Under the pieces are notes generated by a model. It had not been told where the DNA came from. It made no database searches and worked only from the letters and a program-made list of their open reading frames with translations. Position numbers and translations under genes: made by a program. From contig CM012953.1 of NCBI GenBank assembly GCA_000181795.3, positions 16,262,078 to 16,292,477 of the forward strand: 30,400 nucleotides of DNA, written 5' to 3'. This DNA comes from Trichinella spiralis (taxonomy: Eukaryota > Nematoda > Enoplea > Trichinellida > Trichinellidae). Shown piece after piece: positions 18,835-27,564 of this stretch; position 1 is the first letter of the stretch, and each line of letters starts with the position of its first letter.

Positions 18835-19227
18835 GTGTGCGGCGGCTCGGTCAAGGTCCCTCTGATAACTGGTTTGCGAAAACTCCCGGTGCGAAAAACG
18901 ATGAACAACTCTATTAATCCAGCACAAGGAACGATTAGAACTGTTGCTGGCGCTTCTAGCCAAGGCTCGGTAAGCGATGTTAGAGCTTGTTTCACTTTTT
19001 CCTACCCTGGTCCGTTCAAATGCCAGGCATGCGAGCACGTTGAGGCTGTTTTTGCCGGAATTGTTAATCACTGCACGCACCACAACGTTCTTGTGAACGG
19101 TCTCACTATGGGAGTAATCGCAGCGAACGGAAGCGCTCTAACTACGCGTCCTTCCAATCGCTCTTCAGGCGACACCCCAAACGTATTGCGGCCCACCTCA
19201 TCAAGAACCAGCCCCTTTGTAATGTAA
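18835..19227 (+). pseudogene. R2-A right N-terminal stub, finger 1 fused out of frame to pre-RT
   Basis: The first 90 codons equal the left copy with three replacements, including R to G within finger 1 (FARIV to FAGIV). After VNGLT the frame enters the pre-RT DNA in the wrong phase and closes at 19,227. The true-frame pre-RT residues (AAHLIKNQPLCNVSC, RQRLSQRPGTDAAPF) follow in a different frame. A protein from this copy would lack two fingers and the Myb motif, so it could not recognise the 28S target. Confidence 0.8.
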
Positions 19228-19382
19228 GCTGTCCTATCGACGTCGCTGAGTCCGCTCTGCGACAGCGATTAAGTCAGCGCCCCGGTACCGACGCAGCGCC
19301 CTTCAAATCCAAACGCCCACCCAACACCGAATGCATTCTGTTCCCCATCTCCGCAGACGAGGTTACGCTGCACCTCAAACTA

Positions 19383-20006
19383 ATGTCTGCAAAAACGTCG
19401 GCAGGCCTCGACGGAGTTCAGGTGTCACACCTCCGACAATGTGACCCGGTGTGCCTTTCGAAGGCCTTCAACTGTCTTCTATTCGCAAGGTACATCCTCC
19501 CACAACTCAAGGATTGTCGTACCTCCCTCATTCCCAAAACTGACAATCCCCGCCCCGATGCTGAAGACTACCGGCCCATAACTATTGCTTCCTGTATATA
19601 CCGGCTCTTTAGCAAAATTGTAACGCGGCGGCTCGAAAATTGCATCTCCCTCCACCCCCGCCAAAAGGCCTTCCGGCCAGGCACGGATGGCGCTTTTGAC
19701 AACATCACCACCTTAACGACCATCGTCAGAGACGCGCACAAGTCCGGGAAGGAACTAAACATCGTCTGTGTAGACTTAGCTAAAGCTTTTGACACAGTCA
19801 ATCACTCATCAATTGATCGAGCCCTACGCATGCACGGGCTCGACTCCAACTCACGAGCACTTATTGAGGAAATGGTCACCGGAAGCACGACCGTTATCAA
19901 AGGAGACGGAGGGGTATTGAGTAATAAAATAGAAATTAACCAGGGTGTATACGACAGGGAGACCCCATTTCCCCTCTCCTCTTCAACTCAGTCATGGACG
20001 AGTTGA
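19383..20006 (+). pseudogene. R2 reverse-transcriptase fingers and motif A
   Basis: The frame includes SAGLDGVQVSHL, the LIPK motif, EDYRPIT, HPRQKAFRPGTDGAFDN and motif A as VDLAKAFDTVNH with its catalytic aspartate. Near 19,945 the sequence reads ggtgtatacgacag where ggtgta-cgacag (G-V-R-Q) is expected. The extra two bases throw motif B (RQGDPxSPLLFN) into the next frame, and this frame runs out at 20,006. RT identity is otherwise typical of R2. Confidence 0.85.
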
Positions 20007-20731
20007 TAGAGCGCCTCGAACAAAGTGGAGTGGGTTACAAAATCAATAACACTGAGGTCGTAACACTGGCGTTCGCGGACGACGTAACTCTAGTCAGTAG
20101 CAGTCGCAGGGGAATGGAGAAACTTCTCTCCATCACCCACGACTTCATTAATGAGAGGGGACTTAAACTAAACATCAGGAAATGCAAAGGTATCCGCTTC
20201 GTCCGCACGCCCAAAACCAAATCACTAGTGCAGGATACCTCCAAGGCATTTAGAGTCCGTGGTACCAAAGAGGAATCTTCTTACATTCCCATGGCGGGGC
20301 CTGGGGAAGTCATCAAGGTCCTGGGGGTCCCCATAGCCCCAAATGGCAAGCCTTCCTTCGACATAGAAACACTGGAAGGGACCCTGGAGAGGATCCGTAA
20401 AGCCCCCCTCAAGCCCACACAGAAACTTGCCACTGTGCGGGATTATCTGATTCCATCATTGGAATACAGACTGGGAGTCCCTGGGATTTCTAGGAAACTA
20501 TTGGAGAGTGTGGACGGGGCAATTAGGTTAACGGTAAAACGCTTCCTGCATCTACCAACCACTGGCATGAACAGCATGTTTTTGTCAATGCCCATCAAAG
20601 AGCGAGGACAAGGACTGCGTCCTCTCACTACAGAACACATTGCACGGGTGGCGGTAGGTACTAACAGCATGATGACCAACATGGACAATCTGACACTACA
20701 ACTTTGCGAAAGCCGCTGCTCTCGGCATTAG
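19994..20731 (+). pseudogene. R2 reverse-transcriptase palm (FADD) and thumb
   Basis: A 245-codon frame continuing R2 homology after motif B. It begins at VMDELIERL, with the catalytic FADD box at residues 27-30 (20,072-20,083) in LAFADDVTLVSS. Downstream there are a GLKLNIRKCKG motif, a GLRPL-type thumb block (KERGQGLRP) and a stop at 20,731. There homology shifts frame again (LLSALEHFAVPAA in the next frame). This RT core has no counterpart in the left copy. Confidence 0.88.
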
Positions 20732-20874
20732 AGCACTTCGCAGTCCCCGCAGCAACCAAAAGTGCGATCCGGGAAGAAAAGCAGAACCTACTACGGGAGG
20801 AGATCGCTTAGCTCTCAGAGTCGTACGAAGGTAGCTGTCTTCCATTCTTTAAAAACGGGTCTCTGGTAAACTCC

Positions 20875-21311
20875 TTGCTGCACGGCGCTAGCGGTATGCG
20901 TAGTCGGGACTTCATCACCGGGCTGAAGCTGCGGTTCCAGACCCGCAGCCAGAAGTGGAGGGGCCGAACTCCACAAAATCCGGATGCGCTGCCGTGCAGG
21001 CATTGTGGTCACTCCTCGGGTGACCGGAAAACGGCTGTCCACGTCTCACAGAAGTGTCCCACGACACAAGCGATGATCATCTAGAGACACAACAAGATTG
21101 TCTATCTTGTTGGGGACTGAGCGAAGAGAGAAGGTTCGCAGTGCATTTTGAGACCGCCATCAAGTCAGGGGGTAACGTATACAAGCCTGACTTTGTATTG
21201 GTCAAAGACGGCACTGCGCCTATGGTAGATGTCGCGGTCCCGTGGGAAAAGGGCACTACCATGCATGAAAGTCCCGTGGTTCGCCCATTGCCAGACGCGC
21301 CGGAACGCTAG
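20875..21311 (+). pseudogene. R2 C-terminal knuckle and restriction-like endonuclease
   Basis: Frame 20,875-21,084 ends with the knuckle CRHCGHSSGDR...HVSQKC. Frame 21,054-21,311 holds the endonuclease: KPDFVLVKDG followed by MVDVAVPWE, the PD and D parts of the PD-(D/E)xK nuclease of R2. An in-frame stop at the end of the first frame (after QAMII) and a frame change separate the two. The frame ends at 21,311. Confidence 0.85.
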
Positions 21312-21629
21312 GGATGAAAAGAGACCATGAGAAAGACTAAGCTTGCAGGAAGATGAGGGAGAAGACTTCACGAGTGGATGTCTTGGTACGACGTCACTTT
21401 CTTTCTGAAGCTGGACCCGGAATGATGTTCTTTTCTCTATTTCCCCACTCCTTTCTTACCCTATCGTATTGTTAAAATCGGTACCGGCCGTTGCCATGCA
21501 GTATGTTGATGTATTATGACTAACCGATTGACTGATCGCCTCATTTATTTACTTTATTCGTCTATATTGTCATCATTTCTTTTTCTTGAATAAAGGTCCA
21601 TTGGTACGCGTCACTAGCTTATGTTGATT

Positions 21630-23150
21630 CTTTGAGATACAAACTGAATTTCATCATTACGAAATATAACAGAAAATAGCACAAGTTAGTGATGACCACT
21701 GAGAAGTAACTAGAAGAAAAATAGAATTGGCGGTCTTGTTCCTTTAAAAATTGAATGAATATCTTTATTATCAAGTTGCATCATTCTGCAAAAAATATAG
21801 AAGCAACAAATGAACTGTTTAAGAGAGGTTAAATGAACATGCTTATCTGGGTTATTCATTGTTTTCGTAATTCGACACGCAATGACGTTTTACGATGGCA
21901 ACAAAGCTAGCCTTGTCAACTAATTTGACAATGAAGAAAGCTGTGCAGCGATTATCATGAGCATGGTCAAAATTCATCACGCAGAATTTTGTGAAATTTC
22001 ACTAGACCAACGAACATTTACCCTCAGCTAGCCAAAAGCATTTTCAGTTGAATCTGTGCAGCATCTGAGAAATTTTTCACAAACCCTTGATATAGTGCGA
22101 GTGCACCAAATACTTCTTGACATATACCATAGAAATGAACAAATACAAAACATACAGTGATATTGGTGTCTGGAATTTTAACAATGCTACAGACAGACGC
22201 TTTTTCAAATGAATTCATTGTGTGACCAGGACAGTGAACCCCATTATACTGTTCACTCTCAACAATGGGAATGAAAGAGCAGCAAATGAAGATCAATATA
22301 TGCTTCATGTCTGCCGACGAGGATAATTAGCAATGATCATATATATTTTGGCAGAACATATGCAGTGCTAGAAAAAGATAATGAGAGATGAAAAATAATT
22401 TTCTTTTTCTTTCACTTTTGTTTGGTAAAATGATTTCTAAATCCAACAAATCCTATGTGATCTGGAATGTACAACATGTGGTTATCATCGTAATACAACA
22501 ATTGTAACTTGAATGTTTAATCAATCCAGTTGTCGATTTTACTTTAGATATTGAAAAACAAATTTAATACAATTTACACAAAATGTATAATCACAAATTT
22601 TTACTTTAAACAAAATTCCAGATTTTATTTTTTATTTAAATGAAACATAAGAAGAAAAACAATAACTCTTGTGAACAGGATCGAAAGAAAGATTGGAAAG
22701 ATTAAATTCTTTTGCAAGTCAGAAATATTTTCAGAAAACAGATAGGCAAAATCAGAAAAGTATTTCGATGCTAAAATTCAGCAATCACCACTCCTAGTTT
22801 TAGCTGAAAACTGCAGCGTTGTACAATTTATCAATTTTAGATTTTCCCTTTGTACTTGAGTAGGCTTCAACTAGCCTTCATCAGAACAATATCTGACAAA
22901 TAGAAAAGAACCTTATGCATAAATCTGATTTAATTGTTAGCTAAGAAGGTAATTTATATGACAAGCGAAAGCAACTGTTGGCTGACATTTCTTTTGAATC
23001 GTATTTTTCCACTGACATGGATAAATAAAAGTGAAGCATTTCGAAAGCAGAAAGAAAGCGATGAACAGCACCAACGAAGCACAAAAGCGCTTGAAGCTGC
23101 TTCAAATTCACTTTGCAGTGGACATCGCATTGTTTGATGTCAGCATATGT
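21630..23150 (+). repeat. Repeat copy g, longest member of the family outside the palindrome
   Basis: 21,715-21,907 matches copy d inverted. 22,130-23,150 matches copy c (10,786-11,850) in the same orientation and copy e inverted. It contains ~480 bases missing from copy d. It ends with a gctgcttcaaattcactttg then cagtggacatcg block shared with copies a2 and c. It directly abuts the R2-A right 3' end. The opposite strand carries the 22,024-22,308 ORF. Confidence 0.78.
22024..22308 (-). CDS. Possible small secreted protein, 94 aa
   Basis: The ATG-initiated frame begins MKHILIFICCSFIPIVES, a good signal peptide with likely cleavage before EQ. The rest is ~75 residues with four cysteines (in GVHCPG, ASVCSI, TVCFV and GICQE) and ends at a TGA after MLLAS. 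No family is recognised. The matching DNA in both palindrome arms (10,840-11,030 and 14,270-14,470) has lost the frame. So either this copy is a real gene or first exon embedded in the repeat, or it is open by chance. Only transcripts could decide. Confidence 0.35.
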   Translation of the reverse strand: MKHILIFICCSFIPIVESEQYNGVHCPGHTMNSFEKASVCSIVKIPDTNITVCFVFVHFYGICQEVFGALALYQGFVKNFSDAAQIQLKMLLAS

Positions 23151-23383
23151 GCGTTTTTAATTAATTGATTTATTGGTGATTTTAATTGACTTTTAAATCT
23201 AATTACAAAATATAACTTCAATAAAGTTGACAGCAAATGGAAAAATCCAACAGTGGTCTACTGATGCCCAGGCTGAAACTAAAACTGAATGCATCCGCAA
23301 TTTTGTTACACAAGCAGGATTTCTCTACGAGTTTCTCTAGTATTTCTCACTACATGACAAATGACAAGATTAGTATCCTGACC

Positions 23384-23596
23384 TACCTGTAGTTTTGTTC
23401 CTAGATTTTCAATGCTTTCTGTGAGTTCCACGACCATAATTAACTCTGTTCCGACCGGAAGCGGCGTCGTAACACGCCCTAGGAATGGCGTGGGTATGCG
23501 ATGACGCTTCGGGGTAGATCGCTTGTAAACATGGTTCCTGTACTCTACTGATTGGAATTTGACAACCGCGATGGATAAGCAGCAAAATTTCTGCAT
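23384..23596 (-). CDS. Possible orphan exon ending at a strong splice donor
   Basis: The minus-strand frame from the ATG at 23,596 runs through KRSTPKRHRIPTPF, LGRVTTPLPVGTELIMV and VELTESIENLGTKLQ. It reaches ctacag|gtaggt, a strong donor, at ~23,383. A block here is less AT-rich than its surroundings, as coding DNA often is. No family is recognised, and no downstream acceptor exon is evident within the next few hundred bases on that strand. A second overlapping frame (23,409-23,663) is also open, which weakens the call. Confidence 0.25.
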
Positions 23597-24199
23597 GGGA
23601 ATGCGAAGCTACGTAGGCAGCGTGTAAGCTAAATACGCTGAAACCCGTTAAACGCATGGGCAAATCGGCAACAACACCGGCAGTGTTGACAAAAAGTACG
23701 GAAGATTGATCGAAGAAAAAATATTATTATTAAAATGGTGACGTGATATTAAATTTCTTCACTGAAAAATAAATAGTTCATATTCTCACTTCGCCAGTCA
23801 AATGGTCTTAAAAACATCAGAATCATAAACAATCTAGTTGTTTAAACTGCATTTTCATAGCATTACCATGCATCAGCATTACTTTAAATAAAAATGCTAA
23901 TAAAACAGTAAATAATAATTTTATTTTGAAAAAATATACTTCAATTAAAGTGGATAAAATGTTAAAGAGAGAAAATAGCATGATTACACAGTTTGACTGT
24001 TGCGATTAAACGTTCTTTCCACCTCTGAACTATTTCAAAGCGAAAATTTGTCATGCATCATTTCTCAGATAATAAAATGGAATCTGATCACTGGTGCAAA
24101 GCTGATTTCCTGGTGTTTCACCATATATTTATGTTTTGAATAGAATATTTTTAATAACTTCATATAATATTTATGTATTTAAAAAAAGCAATTGCATTG

Positions 24200-24948
24200 A
24201 TAATGACGTTATCACTTCGTATCAAACTTATCAAACTTCATGTACAAATTGGCCAGTTGGTTGTGATCTGCTTCAGTACAGCGATATAAACTGCCGCTTA
24301 AAATTCGGTATGAGTGCAATGAAGAGTACGACTGTAAAATTCAATAGTACACATTTTGAGACGTATATGATGAATTTATCCATAAAATCAGTAAAAAGTC
24401 GATGACAGGAGATTAACATGTGTTTTCTGCAAAATGATAAATTTGTATAAAATGCGATTTAGAAAATAGACATATTTTTTTACTGCAAGTATTCATACCT
24501 GTGATTTCAGATAATCCAACTAGCATTGATTCCAGTGAATCAGTTGCTAATTAAAACTTAAAAAAATAAAAGTCTTCCAAATATTATTTAAAATTGTATA
24601 CCCTTAAATGTGAATAAAAACAGTTGTAAAATTTAATCTTTTCAGCTTAATACTCCATTCACATTGAAAACACCTATTCTAATAAAAGAAGCATTTATTT
24701 ATAAGACGAATTTATGTGAAAAAATACAAATTGAAAAAATATTTAAAAACACCAATTATATGAACGTTATTCTGAAACTTTCATATGGCAAAATTAAATA
24801 CTATGATAAATACACAGACGTTCAGAAATTCATTATAAATTCTCATCGCAGAACCGACGCTTTCACTGATATATACCATTATTCATTTTCGCCTTTTCAA
24901 AAAAGTACAATTAGCATGTGCAAAATTATTGACATGAACTTTTCATAA
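24200..24948 (+). CDS. Possible two-exon gene fragment, unknown product
   Basis: A frame open from ~24,136 to a donor-like aaatca|gtaaaa at 24,391 contains SCTNWPVGCDLL and YSDINCRLKFG. A strong acceptor ttttcag ends at 24,645, and the following frame runs to a stop at 24,948 (TPFTLKTPILIKEAF, then SYGKIKYYDKYTDVQ). Both sites are phase 0, so the pieces join in frame across a ~255-base intron. There is no recognised domain and no clear start in exon 1, and the DNA is AT-rich enough for open frames by chance. Confidence 0.25.
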
Positions 24949-25282
24949 TCAAATCACAAAATTTGGATTAATACATAATTATCATGCGTTATTGCACTTT
25001 TCAAATGAAAAAAAATTATTCAAATGGATAAACAAGTGATTATTAATTTTCATAACTAAAATTTTATCATTTTTATAAATAATACATTTATATGTTATTT
25101 AAGTAAATAATGTAGATGTTCAATATCTTTAAACAAAAACTTTTAAAGATCGGAAAAAACTTTAAAAGCAAAATTAGCTTATTTTAAACTTTGAAATCAT
25201 ACGGATAACTATATGAAACAGTAATTAGTTTGCTTTGCTTGCTTCAATCTGACTGCTTGTTGGTTGTTGCATTGCATGGAAA

Positions 25283-25777
25283 ATGGCCCAAATACTGCAA
25301 AATATTCGCAATGATATTTGGAATGTTATCGGTGATGAAAGCAGATTGGTTGGAAAACTGTTTGCTAAAATTGAACAAAAAACTGGCAAAAGTCGTTACC
25401 AAGCTGCGGTGATGTTAGCAATTGTGATTTTTGTGCTGTTGATATTTAGCCCTAATGCAGGATTGTTGTGCAATTGCATATGCATTGGTTATCCAGCAAT
25501 GAAGACATTAATCGAGGTGGAATCAAATGAAAACGCCAACTGTAAGCAATGGAAGTTTTATTGGGTTATTTTTGGCTTCTTTCGACTTGTTGATTATTTT
25601 GCTGAATGCATATCCTTTATTATACCAATTTATTGGCCGCTGAAATGCATTTTCTTTGTTTGGCTTTTCACTCCAAGCTGCCATGGAGCTGCAACATTGT
25701 ATGAAAAATTTTTCCAACCTCGCTACAGTGAATTTACATCTAGCGGTACTACTGCTGCAGAAATGACTACAGAATAA
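25283..25777 (+). CDS. REEP5/6-Yop1 family (TB2/DP1/HVA22) ER-shaping membrane protein
   Basis: The 164-aa product carries the family core: KIEQKTGKSRYQAAV leading to a hydrophobic hairpin (about residues 38-57), GLLCNCICIGYPA with the hallmark GYPA, the WKFYWVIFGF segment, a second hairpin (WPLKCIFFVWLF) and a TPSCHGAATLYEKF tail matching the family's APS-NGA-LYK. These proteins insert hairpins into the ER membrane and bend it into tubules, with reticulons and atlastin. The gene is a single exon. It ends ~25 residues after the last hairpin, without the long C-terminal amphipathic helix of REEP5. An aataaa lies at 25,922. The ATG chosen begins MAQILQNI; an overlapping ATG five bases earlier is out of frame. 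Confidence 0.88.
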   Translation: MAQILQNIRNDIWNVIGDESRLVGKLFAKIEQKTGKSRYQAAVMLAIVIFVLLIFSPNAGLLCNCICIGYPAMKTLIEVESNENANCKQWKFYWVIFGFFRLVDYFAECISFIIPIYWPLKCIFFVWLFTPSCHGAATLYEKFFQPRYSEFTSSGTTAAEMTTE

Positions 25778-25919
25778 CCACCACCATCACTGTCTTCTAC
25801 TGCTCACTTGCATATTCATTCATTATTATTTTTATTATATTCTTGTTTTATACTAAATTATCTTAAAAATTTTTGACTATTGTATTTAAGTGACAGTTGA
25901 AATATCAAATTGCACTTTC

Positions 25920-25930
25920 AGAATAAAATT
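25920..25930 (+). terminator. Poly(A) signal for the REEP-like gene
   Basis: Canonical aataaa (in agaataaaattg) ~145 bases after the stop codon. It is the only such hexamer close downstream in this orientation. Expected cleavage is 10-30 bases later. Confidence 0.5.
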
Positions 25931-25976
25931 GTTAAATTATTATTTCCATTTAATTCTCATTTGTATGATCATAGCA

Positions 25977-26168
25977 TTATAATTGATTGTCAAAGTAATA
26001 AATCAAATGCTTAAATGTTACAACACTGGCAGCTGCATAAAGTAGAACAGCGACGAAAATTATTTCCATTATCATAACTTCGAATTCTAAACATTCACTT
26101 TGATCTTTATTACCGTGCATGTCATCAGCTTCGACACGCTTCTTACAAATTTGCCGACGCACCAGCAT
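25977..26168 (-). CDS. Possible 63-aa single-pass membrane protein
   Basis: The ATG-started frame has a charged N-terminal half (RRQICKKRVEADD, DQSECLEFE) and then one transmembrane segment (IMEIIFVAVLLYAAASVVTF). It ends in a short tail YYFDNQL. Codon choice is not extreme A/T, and the layout resembles small ER or mitochondrial membrane proteins, but no family is recognised. It lies tail-to-tail with the REEP-like gene. It may instead be a last exon; no acceptor was firmly placed. Confidence 0.4.
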   Translation of the reverse strand: MLVRRQICKKRVEADDMHGNKDQSECLEFEVMIMEIIFVAVLLYAAASVVTFKHLIYYFDNQL

Positions 26169-26190
26169 AAATGTAATAAATCAAATGCTT
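25996..26190 (+). repeat. Pair of 18-bp direct repeats
   Basis: gtaataaatcaaatgctt occurs at 25,996-26,013 and 26,173-26,190, 177 bases apart, with partial similarity continuing ~15 bases to the right. One copy lies at the C-terminal end of the 63-codon frame, the other just 5' of its ATG. It looks like a local duplication. Confidence 0.7.
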
Positions 26191-26268
26191 GACAGATGCA
26201 ACATCGTGCAGGAGTAACGAATCACAATTCCAGGAAATACATCTCATACTAACCTTTCATTCCTGGGA

Positions 26269-26580
26269 TTGGCTTTTCATGTAATATTTATATTACTATT
26301 CATCGTTTTTATGCTTGTCAGTAATATAAAATTTCTCATAACAATTATACCAATAATTCTAATATTCACTGTGATTTACACATCACTAGATTCTTCTGCT
26401 GGTCTGCCAGCTAAATCCTTTTTTCAAATGCGTCTAACGCTAATATTCCTTCTCTTTATGATTCTTTTCATAAATTTAATACGCCACTGGCTAAAATTTT
26501 TTAAGCTAATGACAACTAATTTTCATTTTCTAATATACAGATTTTTATTATATGAATTGGTGTTTTCGACTGTATTATAA
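26269..26580 (+). CDS. Very hydrophobic ORF, doubtful gene
   Basis: A 103-codon frame with about three to four predicted membrane stretches (VIFILLFIVFMLV, FLITIIPIILIFTVI, LTLIFLLFMILFINLI). T-rich DNA encodes Phe/Ile/Leu by default, so such a frame can arise by chance. No family, signal or splice sites are convincing. I list it because it is long for this AT content. Confidence 0.2.
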   Translation: MAFHVIFILLFIVFMLVSNIKFLITIIPIILIFTVIYTSLDSSAGLPAKSFFQMRLTLIFLLFMILFINLIRHWLKFFKLMTTNFHFLIYRFLLYELVFSTVL

Positions 26581-27564
26581 AAAATGGAAGTTAATTATAT
26601 TCAAAAGTATATAAACCTGAAAGAAAACTCAACAGTAAGCAATATTATCTTTCTGATATCTACAAATTTCAATCACAAAAATAATGGAGATGGCAATTTT
26701 GATTTGAGATATTTCCATGAAAGAATAAAACAAACAAATTGGTTTCTCACGACAAAGTAAAACTCAAACTTTAATTTCATTTTTTCTTTAGAAAATGGTT
26801 ATCAACTTGCTCGTTAATGGTCATCAAAAATCAACAAGCAAATATGAGAAAAAATATCTACAATAAGCTATAGATGAAGCCTTCAGAAAACAGTACTGTT
26901 CATAGACAAACACACGCACATTTTATTCATTGACTTTCCTCATTTATTTATGTATGAACAAGTACTTTTGCGTCATAAATTTATTTCAACAATTTTAGTT
27001 ACTTTGCTGCTGCTCCCACGCAGTGACAACAGTGAACCTTGAAATAATGCTCATATTCATAATGCTTAGTATTGCACTAATAGCGCAAGCATTGGACGGA
27101 AAAATTATAGTGCTGTTAAACATATTAAGCATCAAGAATAACAAAATATTTCGAAACTGTCCACATATTTCACATTTAAAACCCTGATAACAATTTTCTC
27201 CAACTCTTTACTTACTTAATCATACATAAATATTTGTTTCCCATCTCTTTTATTTATCATGCAAACAAACATCTTCACCTCAATATTATACATTTAATAT
27301 GAATGGTATAATGAACTGATCATAAGAAGTATAATGCACAGATATTGAACCATCCTCATTACATGATGTATACTGATTTTCTTTATCACGACTGTGTGAA
27401 ACGAAAAGCTATAATCTAAAAACACATTAAGAAATACACGCATGGACACACACACAGAGACAGAAATAAATACAACACGAAAACAAACACAAATATATTT
27501 AGTGCTTACAAATAAACACTAAACAATATACTAGACTAAAATACATTTCCATCGTTGATATAGA
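26581..27564. other. Intergenic region 3' of the Argonaute gene
   Basis: AT-rich with no recognised gene. A minus-strand poly(A) hexamer (tttattt on the plus strand, 27,249-27,255) could end the Argonaute transcript, giving a ~310-base 3' UTR. A short CA-rich stretch lies at ~27,440-27,460. Confidence 0.5.

Larger units (their letters stand above)
13764..19108 (-). repeat. Right arm of the large palindrome (high-identity core)
   Basis: The reverse complement of 6,453-11,537. It is longer by ~260 bases, mainly because of a MITE-like insertion containing the assembly gap (about 17,503-17,808). The pairing breaks at 19,108, inside the R2-A finger region, where this side jumps over ~930 bases present on the left. 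The inner end (attgataaattgtctac, 13,764 on) pairs with gtagacaatttatcaat ending at 11,537. Confidence 0.93.
18835..21600 (+). mobile_element. R2: R2-clade LINE, copy R2-A right (defective, RT core retained)
   Basis: Up to 19,108 it is nearly identical to the left R2-A. There ~930 bases (fingers 2-3, Myb motif, linker) are missing relative to the left, and pre-RT resumes at ~19,115. It then keeps what the left copy lost: RT motifs 1-2, motif A, motif B, FADD, thumb, the CCHC knuckle and the PD...VDV endonuclease. The 3' UTR runs from 21,312 to ~21,600, ending around gaataaaggtcc. I see no 28S flank there; the next sequence is dispersed repeat. The 3' UTR and C-terminus do not resemble the left copy. 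About three to four frame disruptions make it inactive. Confidence 0.88.
23151..25200. other. AT-rich intergenic region
   Basis: Mostly unique AT-rich DNA between the repeat copy and the REEP-like gene. Apart from the two uncertain exon-like frames listed separately, I see no gene, RNA gene or clear repeat. There are many short A/T runs and scattered aataaa hexamers of little diagnostic value. Confidence 0.5.

Noticed and set aside
6453-19108. Palindrome as a pure assembly or sequencing hairpin artefact
   Set aside because: The arms differ by a MITE, several indels, frame-changing substitutions and R2 deletions, and the outer flanks are different. An artefact joining two haplotypes remains possible and is why a read-level check is proposed.
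21595-21640. Sequence ctagtgacgcgtacc-like (minus strand), resembling 28S downstream of the R2 site
   Set aside because: Only ~16 of 22 bases fit, the strand is opposite to that expected for the plus-strand R2-A, and neighbouring bases do not match 28S. Probably chance.
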